Source: Bacilliculturomica massiliensis
GTDB lineage: Bacteria > Bacillota > Clostridia > Peptostreptococcales > Anaerovoracaceae
DNA: 64,000 nucleotides
Direction: 5' to 3'
Assembly: GCF_900605495.1 (NCBI RefSeq)
Contig: NZ_LR027601.1
Span: forward strand, 333,417-397,416
The notes under the pieces are model-generated. The model was given only the letters and a program-made list of their open reading frames with translations, was not told where the DNA came from and ran no database searches. A program made the translations under genes and the position numbers. Of this stretch, positions 43,095 to 51,854 are shown one piece after another (the stretch's first letter is position 1; each line of letters begins with the position of its first letter).

Positions 43095-45017
43095 CTATTC
43101 GTCATAAATAACCCGGTGATCTTTCGACTCCGTCCCGGAAGGATAAAGGGCGCGGGCAGCGTCCCAGGACAGCATGGGGACCGTCAGCATGACTTCGGTC
43201 CCATAGGGAGAACTGCGCAAGGTCACGCCGAATTTTTTCCCGTAGGCCAGCCGGATGCGGGCGTTCACATTTTGCAGACCGATGTGGCTGTCTCCGGTGT
43301 CCGCGCTGTCGCCGCCCTCAAAGAGTTCTATGAGACGCCGTTGAGATCCCTCGCTCATGCCGGGACCATTATCCGAAACAGAGAGCACGATCCGTCTTCC
43401 CTCGACGCTGACGCGGACCGTCACAGAGCCCCGGACCTCAGGCGTTATCCGTTTCGCGATCCCGTGTTTGATGGCATTTTCCACCACAGGCTGCAGGAGA
43501 AAGCGCAGGATCGGCCGGCCGGCCACAGCTTCATCCCTCTGGATCTTGAAGTCAAAGCCGGAGGAGAAACGCAGCTGCATCAGCGAGGCGTAAGCGCGGA
43601 TGAACTCCAGTTCCTCGTCGATAGAGATGAAATCGCTTTTTACATCCATATTCCTGCGCAGGAGCAGGCCCAGATCCGCGATGGCCGAGGAGATCTCCTG
43701 CTGACCGCCGAGCACGGCCAGCATCTGGATATTTTGCAGCGTATTGTTGATAAAGTGAGGGTCGATCTGCGCCCGCAGTGCGTTGAAGGCCGCTTCTTTC
43801 TGCCTGATCTGGAGGACGTATACCTCCCGGATCAGGCTGTTTATTTTTTGCGTCATCTCGTTGAACCCGCGCACGAGACTGCTTATCTCATCGTTTTCTT
43901 TATCCGGCGCCACAATATCAAAGTGCCCCTCCTTAAACAGGCTGATATTTTCCGCCAGAGCGTGGATGCGGGCGGAAAGCCTGCGGGCGAACAGAACCAT
44001 CACCGTGAGACATACGGCCAGCGCCGCGGAGGTGGCCAGCAGCATGTTGGAAGTCAGCTGCGACAGATTTTTCAGCAGTCTGGTCTGGGGCAGATAGTAG
44101 TAGATCTTCCAGCCCGTCCGGGCGATGGTCTGAGAGAGGACGATGTAGTGTTCTTTTTCAAAGGAGAACTCGCCTGTGTCCGCAGCCGCCGTCAGACCTC
44201 CGGTAAAGTCGCTGTGCATGCTGTCGGTCTGCAGCAGAATGTGTCCGGTCTCATCGGTCAGGAGAAAGGAGCCGTAAGCGTCCGTGTCGGGCCGGTCCAC
44301 GTAGGGATTGTTCAGGGAAGAGCCGAAATATGGACTGAAGGGTCCCTGGATGTCCACATCCAAAAGCAGAACGCCCAAACTTTCACCATGATGGTCGTAC
44401 AGCATGCGGCCTATGGTAGCGTAGCTGTTGCCGGAACTTTTGATGTTGCCGGAGGAGACGTTAACGATGCGGGGACTGCCGCTGGATCCGCCCAGAGCTT
44501 CGGCCCAGTAGGTATAACTGTTGGAATTGTCCCGGACGACGGTGTAGCGCCGGGTGGACTGATAGACGTAATAGGATTTTTCCGGCGTGCACAGCCGGAT
44601 GGCGAAGATACAGTCGCTGACGCTGGAAATGCTGAGAAAATAGTTTTCCAGCGTGTTGACGCCGTTTTCATAGTCCCGGATCATGCCCTCCACATAGGGC
44701 GTGTTGTAATAGAGGACCGAGGTGAAGTTCAGGGCGTTGCTGAAATTGGCCTCCAGAGAAGCTGAGATCTGTTCCAGGACCCGCTGCTGATCTGCCCGTT
44801 CCTGGGCGACGATCGCATGGCGGAAGGGCAGATACATCACGGCTACGATGAGGATAAAAAACAGCAGAAAAATAAATGAATGAAAGAGTATCATTCTGAC
44901 GGAGAGATTGTTCAGGCGGAGGGCGCGGGCCGTTGCTGCGGCAAAGCGCCGGATGCCGCGTTTCTTTATCTGCTGAGCTGTCTGCATTTGCGTCGTCGAA
45001 TTCGCCGGTTTTTTCAT
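43095..45017 (-). CDS. YesM-type sensor histidine kinase
   Basis: The 640-residue kinase has a membrane segment at about 42-64, a dCache-like outside sensor (about 70-320) and a second membrane segment (about 325-345). HAMP follows, then the His_kinase domain with H421 in QIDPHFINNTLQNIQ and a C-terminal HATPase (VVENAIKHGI, DNGPGM). This class pairs with AraC-type YesN regulators and usually senses sugars or binding-protein complexes. Its ATG overlaps the YesN stop by 4 bp. The operon is divergent from the ABC importer genes at 46115, the likely target. Confidence 0.92.
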   Translation of the reverse strand: MKKPANSTTQMQTAQQIKKRGIRRFAAATARALRLNNLSVRMILFHSFIFLLFFILIVAVMYLPFRHAIVAQERADQQRVLEQISASLEANFSNALNFTSVLYYNTPYVEGMIRDYENGVNTLENYFLSISSVSDCIFAIRLCTPEKSYYVYQSTRRYTVVRDNSNSYTYWAEALGGSSGSPRIVNVSSGNIKSSGNSYATIGRMLYDHHGESLGVLLLDVDIQGPFSPYFGSSLNNPYVDRPDTDAYGSFLLTDETGHILLQTDSMHSDFTGGLTAAADTGEFSFEKEHYIVLSQTIARTGWKIYYYLPQTRLLKNLSQLTSNMLLATSAALAVCLTVMVLFARRLSARIHALAENISLFKEGHFDIVAPDKENDEISSLVRGFNEMTQKINSLIREVYVLQIRQKEAAFNALRAQIDPHFINNTLQNIQMLAVLGGQQEISSAIADLGLLLRRNMDVKSDFISIDEELEFIRAYASLMQLRFSSGFDFKIQRDEAVAGRPILRFLLQPVVENAIKHGIAKRITPEVRGSVTVRVSVEGRRIVLSVSDNGPGMSEGSQRRLIELFEGGDSADTGDSHIGLQNVNARIRLAYGKKFGVTLRSSPYGTEVMLTVPMLSWDAARALYPSGTESKDHRVIYDE

Positions 45018-45772
45018 TGGGATCCCTGATTTCTGTATTCGCTGGGCGTCATGCCTGTGTGCCGCTTGAAGATCTGGCTGAAATAACGCACGTCGTCATA
45101 GCCTGCCAGATCGGCCACCTCATAGGTTTTCAGCGTCACGTCGGAGAGCAGCAATTCCTTAGACTTTTCGATCCGAAACTCAGTGACCAGGTCTACGAAA
45201 TTGATGGCAAGCTCTTTTTTAAACAGCTGTGAGATATACACGGGACTGAGTCTGAATTTTTCGCCCAGCTGTTCCAGCGAGATAGCGCCGCCAATGTTTT
45301 CGCTGATATAAGAAAGGATCTCGCGCATGACCTTTTTGCCGGTGCGGGACGCGTAGCGGTCCAACAGGCTTTCACAGGCGGATGGGTGGGGCAGTCTGGC
45401 GTCCAGACACGCCTTCGCGCTTTCCAGCGTAGCGGCCAGCTCAGTCACATTGACGGGTTTGAGCAGATACTTGTGGACTCCCAGATTCAGAGCCCGGCGG
45501 GCGTAATCAAATTCACTGTAGCCGGACAGCACCACAAAAAGCGCCTGTGGGTGCAGGGCGCGGATCTGGTCTATGGCCGAAAGCCCGTCCAACTGCGGCA
45601 TTCGGATGTCGGTGAGCACCAGGTGCATTTCGGCCCTGCCGCACGCCGCAACGGCGTCCTGCCCGTTTTCAGCGGCTGCTGCGATCGTAAAGCCATACTC
45701 CTCCCAATTCAGAATATGCGGCATGCCCTGCCGGATCATGGGCTCATCGTCAACGATCAAGACATTATACAT
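45014..45772 (-). CDS. YesN-type response regulator with AraC DNA-binding domain
   Basis: The 252-residue regulator has a receiver domain with D8, D9 and phospho-acceptor D55 in LVLTDIRMP, and K105 in YLLKPVNV. Its C-terminal AraC-type double helix-turn-helix is at about 148-250 (LSPVYISQLFKKELAINFVD, then GYDDVRYFSQIFKRHTGMTPSEYR). No ribosome site is visible before the ATG. The best promoter (45807-45780) would start the RNA about at the ATG, so the message may be leaderless. It is first in the operon with the kinase. Confidence 0.9.
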   Translation of the reverse strand: MYNVLIVDDEPMIRQGMPHILNWEEYGFTIAAAAENGQDAVAACGRAEMHLVLTDIRMPQLDGLSAIDQIRALHPQALFVVLSGYSEFDYARRALNLGVHKYLLKPVNVTELAATLESAKACLDARLPHPSACESLLDRYASRTGKKVMREILSYISENIGGAISLEQLGEKFRLSPVYISQLFKKELAINFVDLVTEFRIEKSKELLLSDVTLKTYEVADLAGYDDVRYFSQIFKRHTGMTPSEYRNQGSQ

Positions 45773-45779
45773 GATTTAA

Positions 45780-45807
45780 GTATAATCCACTCGATTTTTC
45801 AGTGCAA
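45780..45807 (-). promoter_or_regulatory. Candidate promoter of the YesN-YesM operon
   Basis: On the minus strand TTGCAC, a 16-bp spacer and TTATAC. The rest of the gap 45773-46114 is AT-rich. Toward 46115 it has a GGGTAAATTTTTCCC inverted repeat and a TGCGCCC/GGGCGCGCA hairpin, but no clear plus-strand promoter that I can defend. Confidence 0.45.
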
Positions 45808-46114
45808 GATAATTTACCTAAATAATTATAATTTTCAGAGAACGTAAATAAATCGAAAATAGATACGGGAATCGAAATGGAAACGAAATATATTTTGAAT
45901 GATAAATCGTCAAACAAAATATAAAGTCTTTCGTATATACAAGAAGCCAGGGATTTGATTTAATATTCTTAACGAACGTACCTTCCGTTGACAAGAGCAC
46001 TCACGGTTTTCAGGGGTAAATTTTTCCCAGAACTTTGTTGTCTTCGAAGGTATCTTCCACTGAAATGGTGCGCCCGCTAAAGAGCAGGGCGCGCAGAGAG
46101 AAGGAGGTAAACGT

Positions 46115-47143
46115 ATGAACAGGCGAATCAGGTCCGCAGCGGCAATGTTACTGACTCTTATTTTGGTATTGACGTCCGCCGGCTGTTCCGGACCCGCTCC
46201 CTCCGGTTCGGGGAACGGCGGTCAGGACGGCGAAAAACCTTACGCCGGAAAAACCATCGGCGTATCCCTGTGGGACATGCGGCAGCAGTATTTCATCTCC
46301 ATGTATGAGGGAATGGAAGCGGCGGCCGCGGATTACGGCATCAAGCTCAATCTGCAGGATCAGGAAAACGACAGCGGCCGGCAGAACACGCAGCTGGAAA
46401 ATTTCATGTCGATGGGCGTGGACGGCATGATCGTGTGCGCCATCGACGGCGAGGCTGCGGACACGCTGGTGAAACAGGCTGCGGATCAGGGAATACCCAC
46501 CGTGGCAGAGGGCGTGGAGATCAAGAGCGCCGCGGTCTGGCAGAACTGGATCGAGTATGACTACGGCTACACAGTGGGTAAAATGGCGGCAGAATGGATC
46601 AACGAGACCTATCCGGATGAGGAAAAAGTTTACTGCGGCGTCATCGGCGAAAGCTATTCTCAGCAGCTGGTGGACCGCACAGAGGGGATCATCGACGGAC
46701 TGACGGAGAACACGGACAAAGCTTCCATTCTGGACACCCAGAACTCCTACAGCATGGAGGAGGCCATCAAGATCACGGAGAATTGGATGCAGGAATATCC
46801 CCAGATGCGCGTGATCTGCGGTATCGACGACGATAACGGGGGACTGGGCGCCAACGAAGCGCTCAATGCGGTAGTGGCGGAGAAAAACCGCTGGCAGTAC
46901 GGAGTATTCGGCGCGGACGGCGTGGCGGAAGCGCTGAAGCGGATCGCCGAGGGAGGCTGTTACAAGGGTACTGTGGATATCGACCCCTACGGACAGGGCT
47001 ACAACTGCGTTGAGCTGATGATCAAGCTCTGGGAGGGTGAGAAGGTAGATCCTTTCATCCTGGTGGATTCCAGCAAGACGATCACCACGAAGAACATCGG
47101 AGATTATGTAGACGAGAGCGGAAACGTCATCAGCCGCCAGTAA
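46115..47143 (+). CDS. Sugar-type ABC transporter substrate-binding lipoprotein
   Basis: The 342-residue protein has a lipoprotein signal (LILVLTSAGC, lipidated Cys near 24) and a Ser/Gly linker. A type I periplasmic-binding fold of the RbsB/LsrB group follows (TIGVSLWDMRQQYFISMYEGMEAAAADYGI, then VDGMIVCAIDGEAADTLVKQA). AGAAGGAGG precedes the ATG. It captures the ligand outside the cell for the ATPase and permease encoded next. It may also present the ligand to the divergent YesM sensor. Its ligand is probably a sugar or AI-2-like compound. Confidence 0.9.
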   Translation: MNRRIRSAAAMLLTLILVLTSAGCSGPAPSGSGNGGQDGEKPYAGKTIGVSLWDMRQQYFISMYEGMEAAAADYGIKLNLQDQENDSGRQNTQLENFMSMGVDGMIVCAIDGEAADTLVKQAADQGIPTVAEGVEIKSAAVWQNWIEYDYGYTVGKMAAEWINETYPDEEKVYCGVIGESYSQQLVDRTEGIIDGLTENTDKASILDTQNSYSMEEAIKITENWMQEYPQMRVICGIDDDNGGLGANEALNAVVAEKNRWQYGVFGADGVAEALKRIAEGGCYKGTVDIDPYGQGYNCVELMIKLWEGEKVDPFILVDSSKTITTKNIGDYVDESGNVISRQ

Positions 47144-47214
47144 CGGGAAGCGATTCTTCTCATGCCGGGGAAAGGGACGGCGCCGCCGTCCGGCGCAGAA
47201 CAGGAGGTGATCCT

Positions 47215-48708
47215 TTGGACAGCGCGAAGATGCTGGAGATGAAGGGTATCTGCAAATACTTTTCGGGTGTAAAAGCATTGAACAATGTGGACCTGACAGT
47301 GAGGAAAGGGGAAGTTCACGCGCTGCTGGGCGAAAACGGAGCGGGAAAATCCACTCTCATCAAGATACTGTCAGGCTCTCTGGAACGGGACGCGGGAGAG
47401 ATCCGGTTCGACGGAATATCCCGCGGGAAATACAGTCCTCAGGCTGCTATCGCCATGGGGATCAGCGTCATCTATCAGGAACTGAATCTGATCCCGGAGA
47501 TGACCGTGGAGGAAAACCTTTCGCTGGGAAAAGAATTGAACCGCGGCGTATTTCTGGACAGAGCCGCCATGAGCCGCAGGGCGGTGGAGATCATGAAAAC
47601 CTTTGAGATCGACATCGATATCGGCGCGCAGGTGGGCAGGCTCAGCGTAGCTTATCAGCAGATGGTAGAAATTTTAAAAGCCATGCTGAACAACTCCCAG
47701 CTGGTGGTGATGGATGAACCGTCGGCCACGCTGACAAACAGCGAACTGAAGGTGCTTTTCAGGATCATAGGCGAGCTGAAGCAGCAGGGGAAATCTGTGA
47801 TCTACATATCTCACCGCCTGGAAGAGATCGAGGAGATCGCAGATCGGGTGACGATCCTGCGGGACGGCGAATTCGTCACCACCCGGGATATGTGCGATGT
47901 GTCCATGAAGGAACTGATCCATTTTATGGTGGGTCACGAGGTTTCGGAGGAGTATCCCGCGCCCAGGGCGGCACAGAATGAGGTGGTGCTCTCCGTCTCC
48001 CATCTGCGCAACGGGCGGGTAAGGGATGTGAACTTTGAGCTTCACCGCGGCGAGATCCTGGGCATCGCCGGTCTGGTGGGCGCGGGCCGCACAGAGATCG
48101 CACGCAGCATCTTCGGAGCCGACCGTTACGAGGGAGAGATACGGGTGCACGGCGAACCGGTGAAAATGAGAACGCCGAAAGACGGGATCCGCCGGCGCAT
48201 CGCGCTGATCCCGGAAGACAGAAAAACACAGGGGGCGCTGCTTGACATGACAGTGGCGGAAAACATGACCATATCATGCCTGGACAGTCTATCCAAAGGA
48301 CCGTTTATACGCAAAAAGGCAGAAAGAGAACTGGTGGATCAGAATATCGGAAAGCTGCGGATACGGGTGTCGTCTCCAAGGCAGAAGATCAAAAATCTGT
48401 CGGGCGGAAATCAGCAGAAGGTGATCGTGACCAAGTGGTTCGCCACCAACAGCGACATTATGCTGTTTGACGAGCCGACGAGAGGAATCGACGTGGGAGC
48501 GAAGCACGAGATCTACGAGATCATGAGTTCTATCGTAAAGTCGGGTAAAAGCATCGTCATGATCTCATCAGAACTGCCCGAGCTCATCGGCATGAGCGAC
48601 CGGATTCTGGTCATGTACGAGGGACAGCAGATGGGCATTTTAGACGAGGCGGAGGGTGAGATCACGCAGGAACTGATCATGACACTGGCGTCCGGGAAAA
48701 AGGAGTGA
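47215..48708 (+). CDS. Sugar-type ABC transporter ATPase, two fused nucleotide-binding domains
   Basis: The 497-residue RbsA/MglA-type protein has a first domain with Walker A GENGAGKST and LSVAYQQMVEI as signature. The second domain has the degenerate Walker A GLVGAGRTEIARS and a proper LSGGNQQKV signature, the normal asymmetry of this family. The start is TTG at 47215 because a very strong AGGAGGTGATCC lies directly before it. It sits 71 bp after the binding protein and 6 bp before the permease, in one operon. Confidence 0.93.
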   Translation: MDSAKMLEMKGICKYFSGVKALNNVDLTVRKGEVHALLGENGAGKSTLIKILSGSLERDAGEIRFDGISRGKYSPQAAIAMGISVIYQELNLIPEMTVEENLSLGKELNRGVFLDRAAMSRRAVEIMKTFEIDIDIGAQVGRLSVAYQQMVEILKAMLNNSQLVVMDEPSATLTNSELKVLFRIIGELKQQGKSVIYISHRLEEIEEIADRVTILRDGEFVTTRDMCDVSMKELIHFMVGHEVSEEYPAPRAAQNEVVLSVSHLRNGRVRDVNFELHRGEILGIAGLVGAGRTEIARSIFGADRYEGEIRVHGEPVKMRTPKDGIRRRIALIPEDRKTQGALLDMTVAENMTISCLDSLSKGPFIRKKAERELVDQNIGKLRIRVSSPRQKIKNLSGGNQQKVIVTKWFATNSDIMLFDEPTRGIDVGAKHEIYEIMSSIVKSGKSIVMISSELPELIGMSDRILVMYEGQQMGILDEAEGEITQELIMTLASGKKE

Positions 48709-48714
48709 GGGCCA

Positions 48715-49716
48715 ATGAAGAACAACGTGACATCAGAACGGACGATGGAATTTATCAAACAGAATGCCATTGTGCTGGTGCTGATCCTCGAATTCATCTT
48801 TTTCACGATCAATACAGACAATTTTTTGTCTGCAAGCAATTTATTTAATGTTTTGAGACAGGTTTCCACCACGGGCATTGTCTGTGTGGGCATGACATTC
48901 GTCATGATAACGGGCGGGATCGATCTTTCCGTCGGCGCGGAGGTGGGCCTTTCCGTAGTGGTCTGCGCCAGTCTCATGGTAAATGGCTGGGGGATTCTGC
49001 CCGCCTGTATCGCGGCCATACTTGCTGCCATGCTGGTGGGATTTATCAACGGCCTGCTGGTAGCCAACGTGGGGATCCCGTCGCTGATCGCCACACTGGG
49101 CACGCAGACCGCTGTGAGGGGAGCCGTCTACATCTGGACCAACTGCCTGCCCATCTTCGGATTCCCCGAAGAGTTCCGGGTGCTGGGACAGGGCTACATA
49201 CTGGGCGTTATTCCCGTTCCTGTGGTCATTATGCTCTGCGTGCTGATCCTGGCCTGGGTGTACATCAATATGACCAAATACGGCAGATATACCTACGCCA
49301 TCGGCGGGAATGAGGAAGTGACGCGGCTTTCCGGCATTAAGGTCAAAGTGATGAAAAACGCAACTTATGTCATCAGTGGATTCTGTGCGGGGCTGGCCGG
49401 CGTCATCCTGTTGTCGCGCCTGTTTTCGGGGCAGCCCCGGGCAGGAATCAACTATGAAATGGACGCGATCACCGCTGTGGTGCTGGGCGGCGTGTCAGTC
49501 ACCGGCGGCGCAGGCCGGCTCTCCGGCGTGATCGTGGGATTTTTGATCATCGGCCTGCTCTCCAACGGCTTCACCATGATGGGCGTCAACGAATACTGGC
49601 AGACATTCCTGAAGGGGATCATCCTGCTCACAGCCGTGGGGCTGGACGTACGGTCGGTGAGCCGCAGGAAAAAGCAGGTGGTGATCGACGCGGACTCCGG
49701 CGGCAGCGCACAGTAG
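48715..49716 (+). CDS. Sugar-type ABC transporter permease (RbsC family)
   Basis: The 333-residue protein has eight to ten membrane helices. Typical RbsC-family segments are GMTFVMITGGIDLSVGAEVGL, then FINGLLVANVGIPSLIATLGT, YAIGGNEEVTRLSGI and GGVSVTGGAGRLSGV. Only one permease gene is present, so the channel should be a homodimer, as in ribose systems and unlike LsrC/LsrD. GAGTGAGGGCC overlaps the end of the ATPase gene as ribosome site. Confidence 0.92.
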   Translation: MKNNVTSERTMEFIKQNAIVLVLILEFIFFTINTDNFLSASNLFNVLRQVSTTGIVCVGMTFVMITGGIDLSVGAEVGLSVVVCASLMVNGWGILPACIAAILAAMLVGFINGLLVANVGIPSLIATLGTQTAVRGAVYIWTNCLPIFGFPEEFRVLGQGYILGVIPVPVVIMLCVLILAWVYINMTKYGRYTYAIGGNEEVTRLSGIKVKVMKNATYVISGFCAGLAGVILLSRLFSGQPRAGINYEMDAITAVVLGGVSVTGGAGRLSGVIVGFLIIGLLSNGFTMMGVNEYWQTFLKGIILLTAVGLDVRSVSRRKKQVVIDADSGGSAQ

Positions 49717-49870
49717 GAGGGAAAAGCGCCGTACGGTCTATCCGATGTCAGCCGCAGGAGAACAGCGGCAGAGCAGCAACGGAGCAGCCGCGGCGGAACG
49801 GCGGAAGAGCAACGGCAGAGAAAATAACGGCAGAATTGCAGAACAACAGCAGAAAGGGGAAGTGATTGAT

Positions 49871-50761
49871 ATGGCAGAAGCAGATGTAAAAGTGAGAGGC
49901 GAGATCGACCCGGAGAAGGATTTTCAGCTGAGCATACCGGCGGGGAGGACTAATTTTCACGTGAAGGGCATGGACAATGCCGATTGGGGAATGAAAGACA
50001 GGCTGTCCCGCATCTTCCAGCCCAAGAGCGGCCGCACTCTGATGCTTGCCTTTGACCACGGATATATTACGGGAGCGTCTACAGGGCTGGAACGGCTGGA
50101 CATTCTGATCCCGTCACTGGCAGAGGACATCGACGTGTTTATGGCCACCCGGGGAGCGCTGAGGACCTGTGTGCCGCCGATGTTCAACAAAGCCGTCGCT
50201 CTGCGATGCACAGCCGGAAGCACCGTGCTGTCGGGAGATGTGACGGATGAGACCATCGGCGTGGACATTGAGGACGCCATCCGCATGAACGCTTCATGCA
50301 TGGCGGTGCAGACCTTTATGGGCACTGCCGACGAAAAAACTTCTCTTACCAATCTGGTAAGGACTGTGGATGCGGGAAACCGGTATGGGATCCCCACGCT
50401 GGGAGTAGTGGCCGTGGGGAAGCAGATGGCCCGCAGTCCGCACTTTTTCTCCCTCACTACCCGCGTCATCGCGGAGTTGGGAGCGCAGATCGTGAAGTGC
50501 TACTACTGTGAAGACTTTGAAAAGGTAGCCGCAGGCTGTCCCGTGCCTATCGTGGTGGCCGGCGGCAAGAAACTGCCGGAAGATCAGGCTTTGACAATGG
50601 CCTACCGGGCGATCAGCGAAGGAGCCTGCGGCATGGATATGGGCCGCAACATCTTTCAGGCGCCGGACCCGAAAGCCATGGCCCGGGCGGTTGCAAAGAT
50701 AGTACACGAGGAGTATACTGACAAAGAAGCGTACGAGTATTATCTGGACACGAAGAAGTAA
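49871..50761 (+). CDS. LsrF-like class I aldolase/thiolase
   Basis: The 296-residue TIM barrel of the DeoC/LsrF/FbaB group has LMLAFDHGYITGAS, then VMATRG-like FMATRGAL, and Schiff-base Lys209 in GAQIVKCYYCEDF. IVVAGGKKLPEDQAL and GMDMGRNIFQAPDP form the phosphate site. LsrF breaks down phosphorylated AI-2 by acetyl transfer to CoA; close relatives cleave other keto-phosphates. ATG 49871 is preferred with AAAGGGGAAG upstream. The in-frame extension from 49745 encodes a Ser/Asn/Gln/Arg-rich stretch and is probably not translated. Confidence 0.8.
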   Translation: MAEADVKVRGEIDPEKDFQLSIPAGRTNFHVKGMDNADWGMKDRLSRIFQPKSGRTLMLAFDHGYITGASTGLERLDILIPSLAEDIDVFMATRGALRTCVPPMFNKAVALRCTAGSTVLSGDVTDETIGVDIEDAIRMNASCMAVQTFMGTADEKTSLTNLVRTVDAGNRYGIPTLGVVAVGKQMARSPHFFSLTTRVIAELGAQIVKCYYCEDFEKVAAGCPVPIVVAGGKKLPEDQALTMAYRAISEGACGMDMGRNIFQAPDPKAMARAVAKIVHEEYTDKEAYEYYLDTKK

Positions 50762-50803
50762 GACCGGCGGCGGGATCGGACGCGCCGGCGGGGTGAGGCA
50801 AAG

Positions 50804-51592
50804 ATGAAACAGACGGAGGAACGCAAGCAGGCGATCCTGCGGAAGCTGCGGGAGAAAAACAGGGTATACGTGACTGATCTGAGCGAGCAATTCGGCGTAT
50901 CCGAAGTGACAATAAGGAAAAACCTGGTCGATCTTGAAAAACGGGGAGAACTGAAACGGACCTACGGGGGAGCGACGCTGGCGGAAAACGCAGCGATCGA
51001 ACCGGTCATGTCGGTCCTGGAGCTGACGAATATCGAAGCGAAACGCGCCATTGCGGCGCGGGCATTCGAGGTGATCGAGGAGGGCGACGCCATTGCCCTG
51101 GACGCCTCGTCCACCCTGCGGGAGCTGGCGCGGATCATCCGCAGAAATCCGCGCAGTCTCACTGTCATCACCTCGTCGATCCTGCTGGCCCACGATCTGG
51201 CAGACTGCGCCCATGTGGACCTGATCATACTGGGAGGCCACGTTCGCAGCAGCATCGGTTCCGTCATGGGCCCCATGACCATGGACATGCTGAAGGGCAT
51301 TCACGTGGATAAAGCTTTTATCGGTACCAACGGCATCGATCTGAAATTTGGCTTCAGCACGCCCAATCTGTTTGAATGCGAGCTGAAACGGACGATGATC
51401 GAATGCGCCACCCAGTCTTTTGTACTGGCGGATAAAAGCAAGATCAATCGTTCCTCACTGGGGCAGATCTGTCCCATTTCCCGGGTGGACTATCTGATAA
51501 CCGATGAGGGATTTCCGGAGGAAATGGTGCGGGCCATCGAGGAACTGGGACCGCAGGTACTGGTGGCTGCACCAAATGCATCCGCTGAATGA
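50804..51592 (+). CDS. DeoR-family transcriptional regulator
   Basis: The 262-residue protein has an N-terminal DeoR helix-turn-helix (RVYVTDLSEQFGVSEVTIRKNLVDLEKRG). A ribose-phosphate-isomerase-like effector domain follows (ITSSILLAHDL, GGHVRSS, then DKAFIGTNGIDLKFGFSTP). Such regulators sense a sugar phosphate made by the pathway they control, which fits its place between the aldolase and kinase genes. It starts with ATG at 50804 after CGGGGTGAGG. A strong terminator follows at 51750, separating it from the kinase. Confidence 0.9.
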   Translation: MKQTEERKQAILRKLREKNRVYVTDLSEQFGVSEVTIRKNLVDLEKRGELKRTYGGATLAENAAIEPVMSVLELTNIEAKRAIAARAFEVIEEGDAIALDASSTLRELARIIRRNPRSLTVITSSILLAHDLADCAHVDLIILGGHVRSSIGSVMGPMTMDMLKGIHVDKAFIGTNGIDLKFGFSTPNLFECELKRTMIECATQSFVLADKSKINRSSLGQICPISRVDYLITDEGFPEEMVRAIEELGPQVLVAAPNASAE

Positions 51593-51749
51593 ACAGCCTG
51601 AGGGAGACACGGCGGTGCAGGCGGAGGCCAGACTGCCAGCTGTCAAACCGAAACAAAAACAGAAATTATTAAAAACGCAAACGAAATCTAAACATCCTCC
51701 AACTTGCCGCATCGAAACCTGAATGCTACCATTAAATCAGGATAGGCAG

Positions 51750-51796
51750 ACCGGTCTTCCGGAAAACCGTTGTTTTCCGAAAGACCGGTTTTTTTT
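51750..51796 (+). terminator. Terminator after the DeoR gene
   Basis: ACCGGTCTTCCGGAAAAC pairs with GTTTTCCGAAAGACCGGT (one mismatch) over CGTT. About eight T follow. Confidence 0.93.
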
Positions 51797-51854
51797 AACA
51801 CAGGAATATCGTCTTCATCTGAGATGTTTTTAATGAAGGAGATGGCAGGGCGGG

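Noticed and set aside
49745..49870. Longer N-terminus of the LsrF-like protein
   Set aside because: The extension is low-complexity Ser/Asn/Gln/Arg and the aldolase family begins near the ATG at 49871, which has its own ribosome site.
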